Made by a program: the position numbers and the translations under genes | Assembly: GCA_964350265.1 (NCBI GenBank) | Contig: CAYGJZ010000086.1 | Span: 1-15,797 of the forward strand | Direction of reading: 5' to 3' | Length of the DNA: 15,797 nucleotides | Source: BQJD01 sp964350265 | GTDB lineage: Bacteria; Pseudomonadota; Gammaproteobacteria; Arenicellales; CAJQKF01 | The notes under the pieces: model-generated | Database searches by the model: none | Told to the model about the DNA's origin: nothing | The model's input: the letters and a program-made list of their open reading frames with translations, nothing else | Shown here: positions 8,651 through 15,797 of the stretch, one piece after another | How positions within the stretch are numbered: the first letter of the stretch is position 1 | How the letters are laid out: the number at the start of each line of letters is the position of its first letter

Positions 8651-11172
8651 TGCCCGCGACCATCGACGAGCTGCCGCCGCTGTCGGTGGTGGTGTGCACG
8701 CGCAACCGCGCCGCCTCGCTGGACCGGCTGCTGCACTCGATGCGCTTCACCCGCCTCGCCGAGGGTGCCGAATGGGACGTGCTGGTGGTGGACAACGGCA
8801 GCGCCGACGATACCGCCGACGTACTGGCCAGGCACCGCGAAACGCTGCCGCTGCGTGTCCTCCAGGCAGCCACGCCCGGGCTGTCCCATGCCCGCAATGC
8901 CGCCCTCGCGGAGCTTGCCGGCCGTCACAGCGTGTGGACCGACGACGATGTCACGGTCACCCCGGAATGGCTGTCGGTGTACGAGCGCGCCTTCCGTTTC
9001 TGGCCGGAGCGGGACTTCTTCGGCGCACCGGTGCTGGCCCGCTTCGAGGGCGAGCCACCGGCCTTCGTCGAGGCGGTGCTGGAGCAGGCGCCGGAGGTGT
9101 TCGCGCAGATCGATCCGGAGGTCGGCTTTGCCGACCTCGGCGCCGATGCCGACATCCTGCCCTTCGGTGCCAACATGGCCTTTCGCGCCGGGGTGCTGGA
9201 CGACCTGCGCTTCGATCCGTCGCTGGGCCGGCGCGACGGCGCCTTGACCATCGGCGGCGAGGAGTCGGCGCTGTTCGCCAACCTGGTGGCAGGCGGCGCC
9301 CGCGGCCTGTGGCTGCCGCCGGCGCGGGTTCGCCACTGGCTCGACCCGGCCCGGCAGACGCCCCGCTACCTGTACGACTTCCTCCTCGGCGAGGCGCTGG
9401 TGGAGGAACTGCGCGACGCCGGCGCCCTCGACCCAGCCATCCTTGCCCGGGTGGACGAGGAGATGCTGGGGCAGGGCTTCCGCGCCGCCTGCGACCTGTT
9501 GCCGGTCGACCTCGACGGCGACGGCCGCGCGTGGCTGGCCCCGCTGTGCGCCGCTGCCGCCACCGATGGCCGCGCGCTGGCCTGCGCATTGCTGCCACCG
9601 TCGCGACCGCACTTCCGCGCCGCGCCGCCACCCCGCCGACGGCTGCTGGCCATCGGCCTGGACGGCTTCGAGCGCCGGGTGGCCGAGCCGCTGGTGCGGG
9701 ACGGGCGCATGCCCTGCCTGGCCGCTCTTTTGGGCACGTCGGCACGCTTCGATCTCGACCAGGGCGAGGCGTTGTACAGCGGTCTTGGCTGGGAACAGTT
9801 CGCCACCGGGTGCGCACCGCCGGACTATGGCCGCTACTCGGCGGTGGACTTCGACCCGCAGCGGTACCTCGCCCGCCAGCGCGATACCCGGCATGCCCCC
9901 TTCGTCGCCGGGATCGACGCCCACACGCTGGTCTTCGACGTGCCCTACCTTGACCTGCGGCGGGTGGAGCACGGCAGCGGGCTGGTCAACTTCGGCGCCC
10001 ACGACCCCGGGGTCAGCTGCCATGCCCGACCGGCCTCGCTGGTCACCGAGGTGCGTCGACGCTTCGGCGCCTACCCGGCCAAGCGGTGGATCTACGGCTT
10101 CAGCTGGCCCAGCGCCGCGGCCACCCGGGCGGCGGGCGAGGCGCTGGTGGAAGCGGTGGAACAGCGTGCGCGCATCGGCCGCTGGCTGCTCACCGAGCGC
10201 TTCGACAACTGGCAGCTTGCGCTGTTCACGGTGGCCGAACTGCACTCGGCCATCGAGCCCTTCTGGCACGGTGTCGACGCCGGTCACCCGCTGCACCACG
10301 CCGAGTCCGCCGCCGCGGCCCGCGAAGCCCTGGAGGCGGTCTACCGCGCGGTGGACCGCCTGCTGGCGCAGTGGACCGACCTGCCCGGCGTGGAACTGGC
10401 GGTGTTCTCCATGCACGGCATGGGCGGCAACCACGCCGACCTGCCTTCGATGCTGTTCCTGCCCGAGCTGCTCTACCGACGCCGGTTCGGCGAGGCCGCC
10501 TTCCAGGTGCCGTCGTCGTGGAGCGACACCGCTGGCCGCCCGGTGATGCTGGCGGCGGATGCCGACTGGTCGTCGCGCCTGCTGGCCTGCATCGAGCCGC
10601 GTCACGGCGGCGTGCCATCCCCGCTGGAGACCTCCGGCGCGCTGGCCTGGATGCCGGCCAGTGCCTACCGCGGCGCCTGGCCGGAGATGGATGCCTTTGC
10701 CCTGCCGTCCTTCTACGATGGCCGGGTGCGGGTCAATCTCGCCGGCCGCGAAGCCCGGGGCCGGGTCGAGCCGGCGTCCTACCAGGCCTGCCTGGACGCG
10801 GTGGTTGCCGATGTCGAGGCGGCCCGCGACTGGCGCAGCGGCGAGCCGGTGGTGGCGTCGGTGTCCCGCCACCGCGGCGACCCGATGGCCTTGGCGCCCA
10901 GCGACGCCGACCTGTGCATCCGCTGGCGTGGCTATGCCGACGGCTGGCAGCACCCGCGCTTCGGCCACGTCGGCCCGGCGCCGTTCCGTCGCACCGGCGG
11001 TCACCAGGGACCGGGCCTGGCGCTGCTGCGCGACATGGGCCTGCCCGTCGGCGACCACGGCATGGCCAGTGCCTTCGACGTTGCACCGACGCTGCTGCGG
11101 CGACTGCACCAGGCACCGCCGACGCCGTTCTCCGGCGCGGTGCTCGGCGCGCCCGGAGAGCAGGACGGATGA
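8650..11172 (+). CDS. Fusion of GT2 glycosyltransferase and alkaline-phosphatase-superfamily domain
   Basis: The 840-residue protein begins at a GTG overlapping the yadH stop. Residues about 10-300 are a GT-A fold family 2 glycosyltransferase: SVVVCTRNRA, VVDNGS around D48, LSHARNAAL, the metal-binding D98-D99-D100, and GGEES around E204-E205 as likely catalytic base. After a Pro/Arg-rich linker (about 310-335) comes an alkaline-phosphatase-superfamily domain: LAIGLDGFE with D338, S377 in YSGLGWEQFATG as candidate nucleophile, E530-L-H532, W539-H540, S587-M-H589-G-M, and H785 in GGHQGPG before DVAPTLL. The canonical Asp before HG is Met and the usual D-x-x-x-H site reads H-x-x-x-E. Catalysis is therefore uncertain, although similar variants may define a subfamily. 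There is no signal peptide or membrane segment, so it is probably cytoplasmic. A glycan-building enzyme that also adds or removes a phospho- or sulpho-group is one inference. Confidence 0.85.
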
Positions 11173-11396
11173 CGCGGTCAGTGCGACCCTTCCATGCCGA
11201 GCTGGCGGCCATCTACCGCCGTCACCTTGGCCGGGCGCTGGACGCGGCCGGCTACTTCCACTATGCCAGCCGGCTGGAGGCCGGCCAGGGGACGCTGGCC
11301 GGGGTCGAGGCCGAGATCGCTGCCTCCGACGAGGCCCGTCGACACCACGCTCAGCGCGACGGCGGGTCTTCGCCGGGTGACAGCGAGCGGCGGTAG
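11169..11396 (+). CDS. Small DUF4214-like protein
   Basis: This 75-residue protein starts at an ATGA overlap with the glycosyltransferase fusion gene. Its core, AIYRRHLGRALDAAGYFHYASRLEAGQGTLAGVEAEIAASDE, has the pattern of DUF4214: 'YR..LGR.pD..G...w...L..G..t...v...i..S.E'. That short helical domain is often attached to or encoded beside glycosyltransferases and surface proteins. The C-terminal tail is polar and looks disordered. The last 46 bases overlap the end of the convergent BenE gene on the other strand. The motif fit and coupled start argue for a real gene; the small size and overlap keep the confidence moderate. Confidence 0.65.
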   Translation: MTRSVRPFHAELAAIYRRHLGRALDAAGYFHYASRLEAGQGTLAGVEAEIAASDEARRHHAQRDGGSSPGDSERR

Positions 11397-12589
11397 TCCG
11401 CGGTTTCCACCAGCCAGGATACCGCGCAGCCGAACACCAGCCCCCAGAACGGCGCGCCGAGTCCCGCCAGCGGCACGTCGGCCAGGGTCACCAGGAAGGT
11501 CACCAGCGCACCGATGCCGCAGGCACCGCCGAAGGCCGTGGCCAGTGCGTTCAGCAATACCCGCAGCATGGCCAGGCCGGCAATGGTGGCGATGAAGGCG
11601 GGCGGCAGGTTCAGCATCAGCGCGGTGAACCACCAGGCGCCGACGCCGAAGACCAGCCCGAGCAGGCCGACGGTCAGTCCCGCGGCATAGTGTCGACGGT
11701 GCTCGCCGGAGGCGGAGACCAGCGCGTTCACCGGCCCGGTCAGGCAGGTGGAGACGGTGCCGGTGGCGGCGCTGAGCAACGACATCGCGCCGCAGGCAGT
11801 GGTGATGGCGTTCACCGGTGGACGGTGGCGGGCGGCGGTGAGGATGGCGATGCCCTGGCCGTTCTGCACCACGATGACGGTGATGGCCAGCGGGATCACC
11901 AGTTCCAGCAGCGCCGCCAGCGAGAAGGCGGGCCGGGCCAGGGCGGGGGCGACCCACTGCGCCGCCGGCAGGCTGACCTCGCCGGACACCGCCAGCGCGA
12001 CGATGCCGGCGGCGAGGGCGCCGACCAGCGGCGGCAGCCGCCGGCCGAGGGCGGCCACCGACGACAGCAGCAGGAACACGGCGCACATCGGCGCGGCCAC
12101 GGCGAAGCCGTCGCGCAGGGCATAGACCAGGTCCAGGCCGAACTGCAGGAAGACCCCGGCCACCATGGCCATGACGATGGGCATGGGCACCAGTTGCATG
12201 GCCCTTCGCACCCAGCCGCTCAGGCCGAGCACCAGCATCAGCCCTCCGGTGACCAGGTAGGCGCCAACCACCTCGGCGAAGGGCAGGTGGTCGAGGGCGG
12301 CGCCCACCAGCACGGTGCCCGGGATGGTCCAGAAGAACACCAGCGGCGTGCGATAGGCCAGGCAGAAGCCGATGGTCAGCAGCGAGTTGAAGAAGAAGGC
12401 GCCGAAGATCCACGAGGCCAGCACCACGTCGGGCAGACCGCCACGCTGGCCCGCGGTGAGGATGATGGCCACCGGGCCGGAGGCCGCGAAGATGAGGCCG
12501 ACGAGCCCGTTGACGGCCTGCACCGGCCCGATGTCGCGCAGCACGCCGGAGGGCGACGGCAGTGGCCGGTGAACGGGTTCAAGCGCCAT
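11351..12589 (-). CDS. benE: BenE-family benzoate/H+ symporter-like transporter
   Basis: The 412-residue membrane protein has about 12 hydrophobic segments and the BenE/YdcO pattern. Features are NGLVGLIFAASGPVAIILTAGQ, SWIFGAFFFNS, TPLVFFWTIPGT, and the mid-protein VIVVQNGQGIAIL followed by TGPVNALV. The family takes up aromatic carboxylates such as benzoate with protons. No benzoate catabolic genes lie nearby, so the natural substrate is uncertain. The ATG at 12589 is used; a TTG at 12643 would add 18 residues rich in Pro and Arg that do not look conserved. Neither start has a clear ribosome binding site. The 3' end overlaps the convergent DUF4214-like gene by 46 bases. Confidence 0.88.
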   Translation of the reverse strand: MALEPVHRPLPSPSGVLRDIGPVQAVNGLVGLIFAASGPVAIILTAGQRGGLPDVVLASWIFGAFFFNSLLTIGFCLAYRTPLVFFWTIPGTVLVGAALDHLPFAEVVGAYLVTGGLMLVLGLSGWVRRAMQLVPMPIVMAMVAGVFLQFGLDLVYALRDGFAVAAPMCAVFLLLSSVAALGRRLPPLVGALAAGIVALAVSGEVSLPAAQWVAPALARPAFSLAALLELVIPLAITVIVVQNGQGIAILTAARHRPPVNAITTACGAMSLLSAATGTVSTCLTGPVNALVSASGEHRRHYAAGLTVGLLGLVFGVGAWWFTALMLNLPPAFIATIAGLAMLRVLLNALATAFGGACGIGALVTFLVTLADVPLAGLGAPFWGLVFGCAVSWLVETADYRRSLSPGEDPPSR

Positions 12590-12645
12590 GGTCCGGGACC
12601 GGGAACGGGGAACGTGGAGCGGGTGGAAACCCGGCCCCGGCAAGG

Positions 12646-12667
12646 CGGCGCGGTGATGGCCGCGCCG
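12646..12667. terminator. Possible hairpin terminator downstream of the DUF533 gene
   Basis: CGGCGCGG and CCGCGCCG form an eight-bp GC-only stem around a six-base loop, in the 105-base gap after the DUF533 gene and before the BenE start on the minus strand. No T-run follows on either side. In DNA this GC-rich such stems arise by chance, so the call is weak. Confidence 0.3.
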
Positions 12668-12694
12668 GTTCGACGCGGCCGCGCGACGCCGGGT

Positions 12695-13525
12695 TCAGGA
12701 AACGCCCAGCGCGGCGTGCAGGTTGTCGACCACCTCGCGGTCCAGGTCCAGGGCCAGCGCCAGGCCCTCGAGGTAGTTGCGCTCGGCGTCGGTATCCACC
12801 TCGATGGCCAGCAGCGAGGCGGCATAGACCTGTGCCGCCACCTGGGCATTGGGCACCTCGCGGACGATGGCCGCGGTTTCCATGGGCTTGTGGATCTCCT
12901 CGGAGACGAAGGCCTGTTCCTCCGCGGTCAGGCCGTCCTCGGACGCCTTGCCGATGATGCGGCGGATCTCCTCGCGGTCGCCCTGGCCATCGGCCTTGGC
13001 GGCGTTGATCATGGCGCGGACGGTCAGTTCCGCGGACTTCTGCACGTCGCGGATCTCCTCCGCGTCGCGGGCCGGGCGCAGGCCCGACATGACCTGCTCG
13101 CGCTCGCTCGGCGTGCCGCCCCTGGCGGCCAGTGCCTTCATCGCCATGCTGCCGAGGATGGCCAGCGCGGTGCCGCCCAGGGCACCCTTCATGGAGCTGC
13201 CGCCGCCACCGAGCAGGGCGCCGGCCAGCGCGCCGAGGCCACCGGTCACCACCGGGTTACTGGCGCCGCCCTTGCCGCTGCGCATGGCGGCATTGCCGAG
13301 TCCGCCGAGATTGCCGAGCACGTCGCCAAGACCACTGCCGCCGAGGGAGTCCACCAGTCCGCCGAGCCCGCCCTTGCCGCCGCGCCCACCCTGGCCCCCG
13401 AGAGACTCGAGCAGGCCGCCGAGGTCGAGGCCGCTGCCCTGGTTAAGGGAGTGGTCGAGTCGCTTGCCGCTGGAGGGCGACATGCCCTGGTTGAGGACCG
13501 ATCCGAGAACTTCGACGAAGTCCAT
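12695..13525 (-). CDS. DUF533 / TerB-like protein with glycine-rich N-terminal region
   Basis: The 276-residue protein begins MDFVEVLGSVLNQGM. Residues about 30-115 are glycine-rich low complexity with repeated LGGL and SLGG units, followed by a short hydrophobic stretch (ALGGTALAILGSMAMKAL). The C-terminal part, about 160-275, contains AMINAAKADGQGDREEIRRIIGKASEDGLTAEEQAFV and VYAASLLAIEVDTDAERNYLEGLALALDLD. That is the DUF533 (YebE-like) domain with the two-lobed acidic helical fold shared with TerB. DAAKADG- and DTDAER-type acidic loops may bind a cation. A well-placed GGAG eight bases before the ATG fixes the start. No tellurite-resistance genes are near, so a tellurite role should not be assumed. 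Confidence 0.9.
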   Translation of the reverse strand: MDFVEVLGSVLNQGMSPSSGKRLDHSLNQGSGLDLGGLLESLGGQGGRGGKGGLGGLVDSLGGSGLGDVLGNLGGLGNAAMRSGKGGASNPVVTGGLGALAGALLGGGGSSMKGALGGTALAILGSMAMKALAARGGTPSEREQVMSGLRPARDAEEIRDVQKSAELTVRAMINAAKADGQGDREEIRRIIGKASEDGLTAEEQAFVSEEIHKPMETAAIVREVPNAQVAAQVYAASLLAIEVDTDAERNYLEGLALALDLDREVVDNLHAALGVS

Positions 13526-13597
13526 GGCTGTTTCTCCGCGTCTGGTGGCATGGTCCCGCGCGGTCCCCGGGTTCGGGGGTGCAGGAAGTTGTACCGC

Positions 13598-13627
13598 ATT
13601 GTAGCCGGTAAACCCGGCCGCGGTCAG
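13598..13627 (-). promoter_or_regulatory. Possible promoter of the DUF533 gene
   Basis: On the minus strand CTGACC (13627-13622) and TACAAT (13603-13598) are 18 bases apart, lying about 70 bases before the ATG. TACAAT also serves as the best -10 candidate before hisI and before the ABC operon in this window. Confidence 0.45.
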
Positions 13628-13648
13628 CGACCCGGTGTCCACGGGGGA

Positions 13649-14284
13649 TCAGGCGTGGGCGAGGTGCTCGTCGAGCACGGCGCCGCAGGACGGCCGGCGC
13701 TGCACCGCGCGCACCAGGGTGCCGAGTCGGGGAAGGCGCCGGAACAGGTCGTCGCGATCCGGGTGCCACACGGTGAGCATGGCCAGGTACAGGTCCAGCG
13801 CGGACAGTCCCCGGGCCAGGAAGGTCTCTCCGGCAAGGACCCGGTTGATGACATCGAACTGCTGTTCCACCGCGCCGAGGGCGGCGGCGCGTACCGCGTC
13901 GGTGCCGGCGGCGTCGATGGTGAAACGCTCCGGATGGCCGGCGCGGACGAAGGCCATGTAGGTGCTGGCGGCCATGTAGCACAGCCAGTGCAGAAAGGCG
14001 GGCCGGTCGGCATCCGCCGAACCCGGCACCATCGGCGATCCGGGATGCTGCTCGCCGATGGTAAGCACGATGGCGGCGGATTCGCCGATCACGCGTCCGT
14101 CGGGCAGGCGCAGTGCCGGCACCTGCCCACCGGGGTTGAGCCGCCGGTACGCTTCCCGCCGATGCTCGCCGTCGGCCATGTCCACCACCTGTCGATGGAA
14201 GTCGATGCCGAGTTCGTGGAGCAGCATCTCGACGACGATGGCGCCGGACATCGGCGCCCAGTAGAGCACGTAGCGGGTGTCCAG
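13649..14284 (-). CDS. Glutathione S-transferase family protein
   Basis: The product has an N-terminal thioredoxin-like domain: YVLYWAPMSGAIVVEMLLHELGIDF, then NPGGQVPALRLPDGRVIGESAAI with the cis-Pro of VPAL and the glutathione-binding ESAAI. A helical C-terminal domain contains FLARGLSALDLYLAML, the usual helix-capping motif. The start is uncertain. A CTG at 14284 is used because GAGGA lies eight bases before it and it gives the usual short lead-in to strand 1. GTG codons at 14338 (229 residues) and 14269 (206 residues) are alternatives, without well-placed ribosome binding sites. The family conjugates glutathione to electrophiles or acts as a reductase or isomerase. The substrate is unknown. 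The gene is divergent from the ArsR-type operon. Confidence 0.87.
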   Translation of the reverse strand: MDTRYVLYWAPMSGAIVVEMLLHELGIDFHRQVVDMADGEHRREAYRRLNPGGQVPALRLPDGRVIGESAAIVLTIGEQHPGSPMVPGSADADRPAFLHWLCYMAASTYMAFVRAGHPERFTIDAAGTDAVRAAALGAVEQQFDVINRVLAGETFLARGLSALDLYLAMLTVWHPDRDDLFRRLPRLGTLVRAVQRRPSCGAVLDEHLAHA

Positions 14285-14375
14285 GGCGGTGTTCCTCGTC
14301 GTGGTTGACCGGTGGGTGACGCGACCAGTGTGGCCCACGGCATGCCCGTTTTCAACGCCGGGCAGGAAACGGGGC

Positions 14376-14404
14376 TTGACAGGCCGGTCTTTCATCCATA
14401 TAAC
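14376..14404 (+). promoter_or_regulatory. Sigma-70 promoter of the arsR-like operon
   Basis: TTGACA (14376-14381, full consensus) and TATAAC (14399-14404, five of six) are separated by exactly 17 bases. This is the strongest promoter in the window. The -10 box is partly covered by the inverted repeat at 14402-14417, the geometry expected for a repressor site. Confidence 0.85.
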
Positions 14405-14417
14405 CAGAAAACTGGTT
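14402..14417. promoter_or_regulatory. Palindromic operator overlapping the -10 of the arsR-like operon
   Basis: AACCAG and CTGGTT are perfect inverted repeats around AAAA. After one mismatch the outer TA/TA pairs extend it to 14399-14420. It covers part of the -10 and the likely transcription start, and sits 15 bases before the repressor's ATG. It is the natural site for the ArsR-family dimer encoded immediately downstream. Confidence 0.75.
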
Positions 14418-14432
14418 TTATGGAGATTAGCA

Positions 14433-14768
14433 ATGCTTGCACTGGAACAAGCCGCCCAGGGCTTCGCCGCCATCGGCTCCGAACCCCGGCTGGAAGTCCT
14501 GCTGGCGCTGGTGCGCGCCGGTCGCCGGGGCCTGTCGGTGGGCGCATTGCAGGAGCGCCTGGACATCCCCGCCTCCACCCTGGCCCACCACCTGCGCTTC
14601 CTCGAGGCGGCGGACGTGATCCGCCGCGTGCGCGACGGGCGCACGGTGAACGTGATCGCGCAGTACGACGTCATCGAGGCCCTGGCCGGTTACCTGCAGC
14701 GGGAGTGCTGCGCCGACGAGCAGCGGCAGGCCGATGGTCCGGCCGCGGCCACGGAGGGTGATGCATGA
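14433..14768 (+). CDS. ArsR-family winged-helix repressor
   Basis: The 111-residue protein is a compact ArsR/SmtB-type regulator. The recognition region reads LSVGALQERLDIPASTLAHHLRFLEAADVI and the wing RRVRDGRTVNVIAQYD. The classical metalloid motif ELCVCDL is absent from the recognition-helix region. Instead a C-terminal pair C92-C93 (YLQRECCADE) is present, recalling the vicinal cysteines of the Acidithiobacillus-type ArsR; no third cysteine follows. GGAG seven bases before the ATG supports the start. Its stop overlaps the permease ATG by four bases. It probably represses this operon through the palindrome over the -10 and is released by a thiophilic inducer such as As(III) or an organoarsenical. 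The inducer is an inference. Confidence 0.9.
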   Translation: MLALEQAAQGFAAIGSEPRLEVLLALVRAGRRGLSVGALQERLDIPASTLAHHLRFLEAADVIRRVRDGRTVNVIAQYDVIEALAGYLQRECCADEQRQADGPAAATEGDA

Positions 14769-15793
14769 CCAGCATGGCATGGACCCTGCGCAGCGCGCGG
14801 GCGGCGGTGGGCCGCCGGGCCTCGGCCTGGTGGGCGGTGGCGTTGGTCCCCCTGCTGGTGGCCCTGCTGGATCCCACCGGACTGTGGCCGTTGCTGGTCT
14901 TCGCCGCCAGCGCCTGGTTGCAGACCGCACCCTACATCCTGTTCGCGGTGGTGCTGCTCGCCGCGTTGAAGGCCAGCGGCGCCGAGCGCATGGTGGCCGA
15001 GGCCTTCCAGGGGCGCGAATCGCGGATGATCGTGCTGGCGGCGCTGATCGGCGGACTGGCACCGTTCTGCTCCTGCGAGGTGATTCCCTTCATCGCCGGC
15101 CTGCTCGCCCTTGGTGCGCCGCTGTCCGCGGTGATGGCATTCTGGCTGTCCTCGCCGTTGATCGACCCGCCCACGGTGCTGATCACCGCCGCCGCCCTCG
15201 GCTGGCCCTACGCGGTGGGCAAGGCGCTGGCGGCGGTGTCGCTGGGACTGGCCGGCGGCCTCGCCATGCACCTGGCAACCCGCGCCGGGCTGTTCGCCTC
15301 GCCGCTGCGCCAGCGCAGCGGCGGCTGCGGCTGCGGTCCGTCGCCGTTCTCCGGCACCCCGGTATGGACCTTCTGGCGCGAGCCGGCGCGGCGCACCGTG
15401 TTCGCCGACACCTTCGTGGAGAACCTCCTGTTTCTCGCCAAGTGGCTGCTGCTGGCCTACCTGCTCGAGGCGGTGCTGGTGGGCTACGTGCCGGCGGCGT
15501 GGATCGGCAGCGTGGTCGGCGGCAGCGGTGCCGGCTCGGTGGTCATCGGTGCGCTGGTCGGTGCGCCTGCCTACCTGAACAGCTATGCCGCGCCGGCACT
15601 GGTGGCCGGGCTGGTCGAGCAGGGCATGAGCGCGGGCGCGGCCATGGCCTTCCTGGTGGCCGGGGCGGTCAGTTCGTTGCCGGCCATGGTGGCGGTGTGG
15701 TCGCTGGTGCGCGCCCCGGTATTCGGCGCCTACCTCGGCTTCGGCATTCTCGGCGCCATCGTCGTCGGCCTGCTGTTCGGCCTGGTCGTGTAG
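14765..15793 (+). CDS. arsP: ArsP/DUF318-type efflux permease
   Basis: The 342-residue inner-membrane protein has about eight to ten hydrophobic segments and the DUF318 permease signature GLAPFCSCEVIPFIAGLLALGAP with C102 and C104, followed by FWLSSPLIDPPT. A cytoplasmic or periplasmic loop carries GGCGCG with C188 and C190. The second half repeats the theme in GALVGAPAYLNSYAAPAL and FLVAGAVSSLPAM. ArsP members of this family export trivalent organoarsenicals such as methylarsenite, while other members have unknown substrates. Coupling to a dicysteine ArsR-type repressor supports an arsenic-related or other soft-metal role. No arsC, arsB/ACR3 or arsM is visible. The gene ends four bases before the window edge. 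Confidence 0.88.
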   Translation: MTSMAWTLRSARAAVGRRASAWWAVALVPLLVALLDPTGLWPLLVFAASAWLQTAPYILFAVVLLAALKASGAERMVAEAFQGRESRMIVLAALIGGLAPFCSCEVIPFIAGLLALGAPLSAVMAFWLSSPLIDPPTVLITAAALGWPYAVGKALAAVSLGLAGGLAMHLATRAGLFASPLRQRSGGCGCGPSPFSGTPVWTFWREPARRTVFADTFVENLLFLAKWLLLAYLLEAVLVGYVPAAWIGSVVGGSGAGSVVIGALVGAPAYLNSYAAPALVAGLVEQGMSAGAAMAFLVAGAVSSLPAMVAVWSLVRAPVFGAYLGFGILGAIVVGLLFGLVV

Positions 15794-15797
15794 CGGC

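Noticed and set aside
12695..13525. Tellurite-resistance determinant
   Set aside because: The similarity is to the DUF533/TerB-like fold only. No terC, terD, terZ or tehB genes are present.
11690..14308. 872-residue open frame on the plus strand
   Set aside because: It runs antisense through BenE, the DUF533 gene and the glutathione S-transferase. It is low-complexity Gly/Gln/His/Arg sequence and spans several intergenic gaps, typical of a GC-rich shadow frame.

Overview
The window reads as chromosomal DNA from a high-GC bacterium, most likely a gammaproteobacterium. Supporting signs are the E. coli-like CysRS numbering, a YadG/YadH-type ABC pair, strong GC bias at third codon positions, sigma-70-like promoters and tight ATGA gene overlaps. 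The genus cannot be fixed from sequence alone. Coding density is very high, with no gene-free stretch over 300 bases, no rRNA, tRNA or CRISPR array, and no insertion sequence.

Layout. (1) 1-1504 (+): 3' end of a MoxR-type AAA ATPase overlapping a CoxE-like VWA protein. (2) 1580-3411 (+): free-standing hisI overlapping cysS, ending in a hairpin that contains the cysS stop codon. (3) 4005-3424 (-): a secreted IalB-family protein, convergent with cysS. (4) 6763-4123 (-): an ECF42-type sigma factor with a TPR-like C-terminal extension, followed on the same strand by a DGPF/YCII protein, a PhnB-like VOC protein and a DUF1428 (YbaA-like) protein. (5) 6942-11396 (+): a four-gene, translationally coupled operon: YadG-like ABC ATPase, YadH-like permease, an 840-residue fusion of a GT2 glycosyltransferase to an alkaline-phosphatase-superfamily domain, and a 75-residue DUF4214-like protein. 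(6) 12589-11351 (-): BenE-family transporter. (7) 13525-12695 (-): DUF533/TerB-like protein with a glycine-rich N-terminal half. (8) 14284-13649 (-): glutathione S-transferase. (9) 14433-15793 (+): ArsR-family repressor overlapping an ArsP-like permease, behind a near-consensus promoter whose -10 lies under a palindromic operator.

Two things stand out. First, the intergenic regions before the DGPF gene and before the VOC gene each carry TGTCGA, exactly 17 bases, then CGACC on the coding strand. This agrees with the target motif I recall for ECF42 sigma factors, so the cluster looks like a compact self-contained regulon. Second, the ABC exporter / GT2-AlkP fusion / DUF4214 operon looks like a little-described glycan-making and export or decoration unit. 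Its AlkP half has non-canonical metal-site residues and it has no visible secretion signal.

Family assignments rest on recognised motifs and remembered relatives; no database search was run.
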